NCBI GenBank assembly: GCA_001797815.1
Contig: MGQK01000062.1
Location: 4,859 to 20,649, forward strand
From: Deltaproteobacteria bacterium RBG_13_61_14
Lineage (GTDB): Bacteria > RBG-13-61-14
Length of the DNA stretch: 15,791 bases
Reading direction: 5' to 3'
The notes below the pieces were generated by a model. It saw only the letters and a program-made list of their open reading frames with translations, searched no databases and was not told the origin of the DNA. The translations under genes were made by a program, and so were the position numbers. Shown here one piece after another: positions 13,844-15,791 of this stretch. Positions within the stretch are counted from its first letter, which is position 1; every line of letters starts with the position of its first letter.

Positions 13844-14152
13844 AGGTTCAGATACATGGTAAACACTCTGCCTTCCTTCTCGGCGCGCCAACGTGCGCGC
13901 CCCAGGAGGGAGGCGCGCGCCGTCTGTCTTCGACCCTGCCTTCGGCCGTGAGCTCCATTCGGCCCGAGCTCATGGCCGAGGGCAGGCCGAACGGAGGCTC
14001 AGACCCGAAGGGAGCGCAAACACCCAAAGGCGCTGGACGCCTTCTTGTCTTGGCGTCTTCGCCCCTTTAACCGCCCTCTTCTCTTCTTTCGTCCCACCCC
14101 CCAAGTTTGCGGGGATCCGGAGGACACAAAGTGTTTACCATGTATTGAACCT
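13844..14152. mobile_element. MITE-like element with 23-24-bp terminal inverted repeats
   Basis: The left end (13844-13867) is the reverse complement of the right end (14130-14152) except for one inserted base; both contain GTGTTTACCATGTAT on the appropriate strand. The roughly 309-bp unit encodes no convincing protein and has strong internal hairpins, typical of non-autonomous miniature elements mobilised by a transposase elsewhere. I see no clear target-site duplication, so it may be old or decayed. It sits 57 bp upstream of the sugar kinase gene. Confidence 0.6.
13935..13986. repeat. Strong 21-bp-stem hairpin inside the MITE-like element
   Basis: Positions 13935-13955 pair with 13966-13986 over 21 bp (19 Watson-Crick and two G-U in RNA) with a 10-nt loop. 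The arms begin CCTGCC and end GGCAGG. Confidence 0.75.
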
Positions 14153-14208
14153 ATATAGCGCGTTGTCGCGCCGGCCATTTCGTGTTAAGGTGAAGGCGGC
14201 GAAAAAAG

Positions 14209-15177
14209 ATGAGCCGTCGTCATCAGGTTCTGGCCGTGGATATCGGGGCCGGTCATGTCACTGCCGGCGTGGTCAGCGCCGGCGGCAAGATCCTTTTTTC
14301 GCAAAGCATGGAGACGCAGGACCCGGAGCGGCCGGGCAGCCTGATCGGCCGGCTGGAGGAGTTGATCCGGAGCCAACTCCTTCGGGCGCACGAGCAGAAG
14401 CTGGAGCTGGCCGGGATCGGGATCGGCTCGCCCGGGATTGTCAACTCCGCCCTCGGCATCGTGGTCGCCGCGGGAAACCTGCCGGAATTGTTCGGGGCGC
14501 ACCTGGGCGAGCGCTTCGCCCAGGCCTTTGCGCTGCCGGTCCTGGTGGAGAACGACGTCAACGCCCTGGCCCTGGGCGAGATGCTGTTCGGCGTGGCTAA
14601 AGGCCAGAAAAATTTTATTGTCTTCGCGCTGGGCACCGACCTGGGCGGCGGGGTGGTGTTGGACGGCAAGTTGATCCCGGGCGCAAATTTCATCGCCGCG
14701 GAGTTCGGGCACCTGACCCTGGACCTGCACGGGAAAAAATGCGTGTGCGGCGGAGTGGGGTGCGCGCGGGAATGGGTCTCCGGCGCCGGCCTGGCCGAGC
14801 GGGCGCGCGAGCTCTTGCCGGAGGAATCGCAGGCCATTGCCCTGGCCGGGACCCGCAGCCAGGTGAGCGCGGCCGAAGTTTTTCAGGCCGCGGAGCAAGG
14901 CGATCGGCCGGCCGCGGAGCTGGTGGAGGAGTTCGGCCGGCGCTTCGGCGCTTTAGTGTCGAACGTGATGAAAGTGCTGGACCCGGAAGTGGTGGTGCTG
15001 GGCGGAGAGGTCTGCCGGACCGAGCCGCAGGTGATGAACCTGGTGGCGCGGTGGACCCGGCACTATTACTTCCCCATCCCCAAACTGCCCGAGTTCCGCC
15101 TCAGTCAGTTTTCCAAGGGCAGTGCCATCCTGGGACCGGCCGCGGCTTTCCTGGTCAAGCACCGCCGGCGGAAGTAA
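14209..15177 (+). CDS. ROK-family sugar kinase (probable N-acetylglucosamine kinase or glucokinase)
   Basis: A 322-aa protein of normal ROK-kinase length. It phosphorylates a hexose or N-acetylhexosamine with ATP in the cytoplasm. Motifs: phosphate-binding AVDIGAGHVTAGVV (9-22, DIGAG instead of the common DIGGT), GIGSPGIVN (71-79), catalytic D116 in ENDVNALALGE, ATP-binding GTDLGGGVV (142-150), EFGH (165-168), and the zinc motif CVCGGVGC (178-185) with H168 as further ligand. After the zinc motif, the usual G-C-L-E reads G-C-A-R-E, so the conserved Glu is shifted or replaced. There is no N-terminal helix-turn-helix, so it is a kinase rather than a NagC/XylR repressor. The nagA-like gene 4 bp downstream favours GlcNAc as substrate. 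AAGGTGAAGG precedes the ATG at a somewhat long distance. Confidence 0.85.
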   Translation: MSRRHQVLAVDIGAGHVTAGVVSAGGKILFSQSMETQDPERPGSLIGRLEELIRSQLLRAHEQKLELAGIGIGSPGIVNSALGIVVAAGNLPELFGAHLGERFAQAFALPVLVENDVNALALGEMLFGVAKGQKNFIVFALGTDLGGGVVLDGKLIPGANFIAAEFGHLTLDLHGKKCVCGGVGCAREWVSGAGLAERARELLPEESQAIALAGTRSQVSAAEVFQAAEQGDRPAAELVEEFGRRFGALVSNVMKVLDPEVVVLGGEVCRTEPQVMNLVARWTRHYYFPIPKLPEFRLSQFSKGSAILGPAAAFLVKHRRRK

Positions 15178-15181
15178 CGCC

Positions 15182-15791
15182 ATGCCGGACCTCTTCATCG
15201 TCAACGGCACCCTGGTCCTGCCCGACCGTCTTCTCCCGGGCACGGCCTTGCACCTGCGGGACGATCGCATCGTCGGCTTTCAGGATCCTCCAGCCGGCGG
15301 CGCCCGGACCCTGGATGCCGGCGGCGGCCTGGTCTTGCCCGGCCTGATTGATATCCACTACCACGGCCGTCTGCTGTTCCCGGAGCCGAGGCTCGCCGTG
15401 GAAGCGATGGAAAAGGACGCCGACTTCTTGCCGCAGACCGGTGTTACCCGCTTTTGCCCGACCCTGGCCACGGCCCCGATCCCGGTCCTGACCCAGGTCT
15501 TGAAAAGCCTGGCCGGCCGGCTGGAAGAACCTCCGGCCGGAGCCCAGATCCCCGGCCTGCACCTGGAGGGCGTCTTTCTCAATCCCGAGGCGGCCGGCGC
15601 GCACCCCCCTGCCCTCTTGGCCGACTACGATCCCCTGAATCCCGAACACCGGGAACTGCTCGAGGCCGCGGGAGCGTGGCTCAAGATCATCACCTTTGCG
15701 CCGGAGCGGCCGGGCGGGGCGGAGCTGGCCCGGTTCTGCCGCGAGCGCGGCGTGGTCGCGGCCTGCGGGCATTCCGCGGCCACGCTTGACC
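15182..15791 (+). CDS. nagA: N-acetylglucosamine-6-phosphate deacetylase, 3' end outside window
   Basis: The frame is open from ATG 15182 to the window edge (203 codons; full enzymes are about 370-390 aa). The enzyme removes acetate from GlcNAc-6-phosphate, giving glucosamine-6-phosphate for glycolysis or wall-precursor recycling. Amidohydrolase and NagA signatures: LPGLIDIHYHG (52-62, metal-ligand region H59/H61), GVTRFCPTLAT (87-97), GLHLEGVFLNPEAAGAHPPA (125-144, metal-binding E129), IITFAPE (169-175) and CGHSAAT (195-201, metal-binding H197). The start lies 4 bp after the kinase stop with a GGCGGAAG purine stretch upstream, so the two genes form an operon: a kinase making GlcNAc-6-P and a deacetylase consuming it. 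Confidence 0.88.
   Translation, partial: MPDLFIVNGTLVLPDRLLPGTALHLRDDRIVGFQDPPAGGARTLDAGGGLVLPGLIDIHYHGRLLFPEPRLAVEAMEKDADFLPQTGVTRFCPTLATAPIPVLTQVLKSLAGRLEEPPAGAQIPGLHLEGVFLNPEAAGAHPPALLADYDPLNPEHRELLEAAGAWLKIITFAPERPGGAELARFCRERGVVAACGHSAATLD

Larger units (their letters stand above)
13556..14208. other. Non-coding region between divergent genes
   Basis: This 653-bp region has no convincing gene. The part next to the minus-strand gene (13556-13780) is pyrimidine-rich and then AT-rich and should contain that operon's promoter, though I see no convincing hexamer pair. The centre holds a hairpin and a MITE-like element (listed separately). The last 56 bp lead to the sugar kinase gene and include TATATA at 14152-14157 at the element's edge. 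Confidence 0.6.

Noticed and set aside
13893-14600. Open frame starting within the MITE-like element and overlapping the ROK kinase in another frame.
   Set aside because: Composition is that of a shadow frame, it has no RBS, and the ROK kinase frame carries all family motifs.
1-15791. CRISPR arrays, tRNA or rRNA genes, and transposase or integrase genes.
   Set aside because: I saw no regularly spaced short repeats, no cloverleaf or rRNA-like sequence and no recombinase motifs anywhere in the window.

Overview
The window is GC-rich and gene-dense, with strong Shine-Dalgarno sequences (a perfect AGGAGGTGA before the first thiolase gene) and mixed gene orientation. Its content suggests an uncultured bacterium with an anaerobic or low-potential metabolism: a UroD/methyltransferase-type protein, a thiolase-DUF35 system, DUF362 plus a multi-cluster ferredoxin-like protein, and an Old Yellow Enzyme with an iron-sulfur motif. 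I cannot assign a phylum from the sequence alone.

Left part (1-7811). A UroD-family gene runs leftward off the window edge. It diverges from a rightward operon that encodes two consecutive SCP-x-like thiolase homologues, a tandem-duplicated DUF35 protein (two zinc ribbons, two OB folds), a DUF362 protein and a ferredoxin-like protein. Both thiolase homologues lack the usual catalytic Cys and His. By analogy with Ltp2-ChsH2 and BbsAB, the two thiolase-like chains and the double DUF35 protein probably form one acyl-CoA-processing complex, and the DUF362/ferredoxin pair probably serves an associated redox or metal-dependent step. The operon tail has been remodelled. A four-helix-bundle (23S-rRNA-IVP/S23 type) gene with imperfect terminal inverted repeats lies between two copies of the 3' end of the ferredoxin gene. 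This looks like a small inserted cassette. An intrinsic terminator follows the displaced tail.

Middle part (7812-12264). A secreted protein of unknown function (minus strand) diverges from a short Old Yellow Enzyme-type flavin reductase with a [4Fe-4S] motif. The reductase is translationally coupled to a possible 46-aa small protein. These converge on a two-gene leftward operon: a membrane/helical-repeat/winged-helix-like protein, then a polytopic GT-C-like glycosyltransferase.

Right part (13556-15791). A roughly 650-bp non-coding stretch holds a MITE-like element with 23-24-bp inverted termini and strong internal hairpins. It is followed by a ROK-family sugar kinase and the start of an N-acetylglucosamine-6-phosphate deacetylase gene (nagA), 4 bp apart. 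These form a likely amino-sugar salvage or catabolism operon that continues beyond the window.
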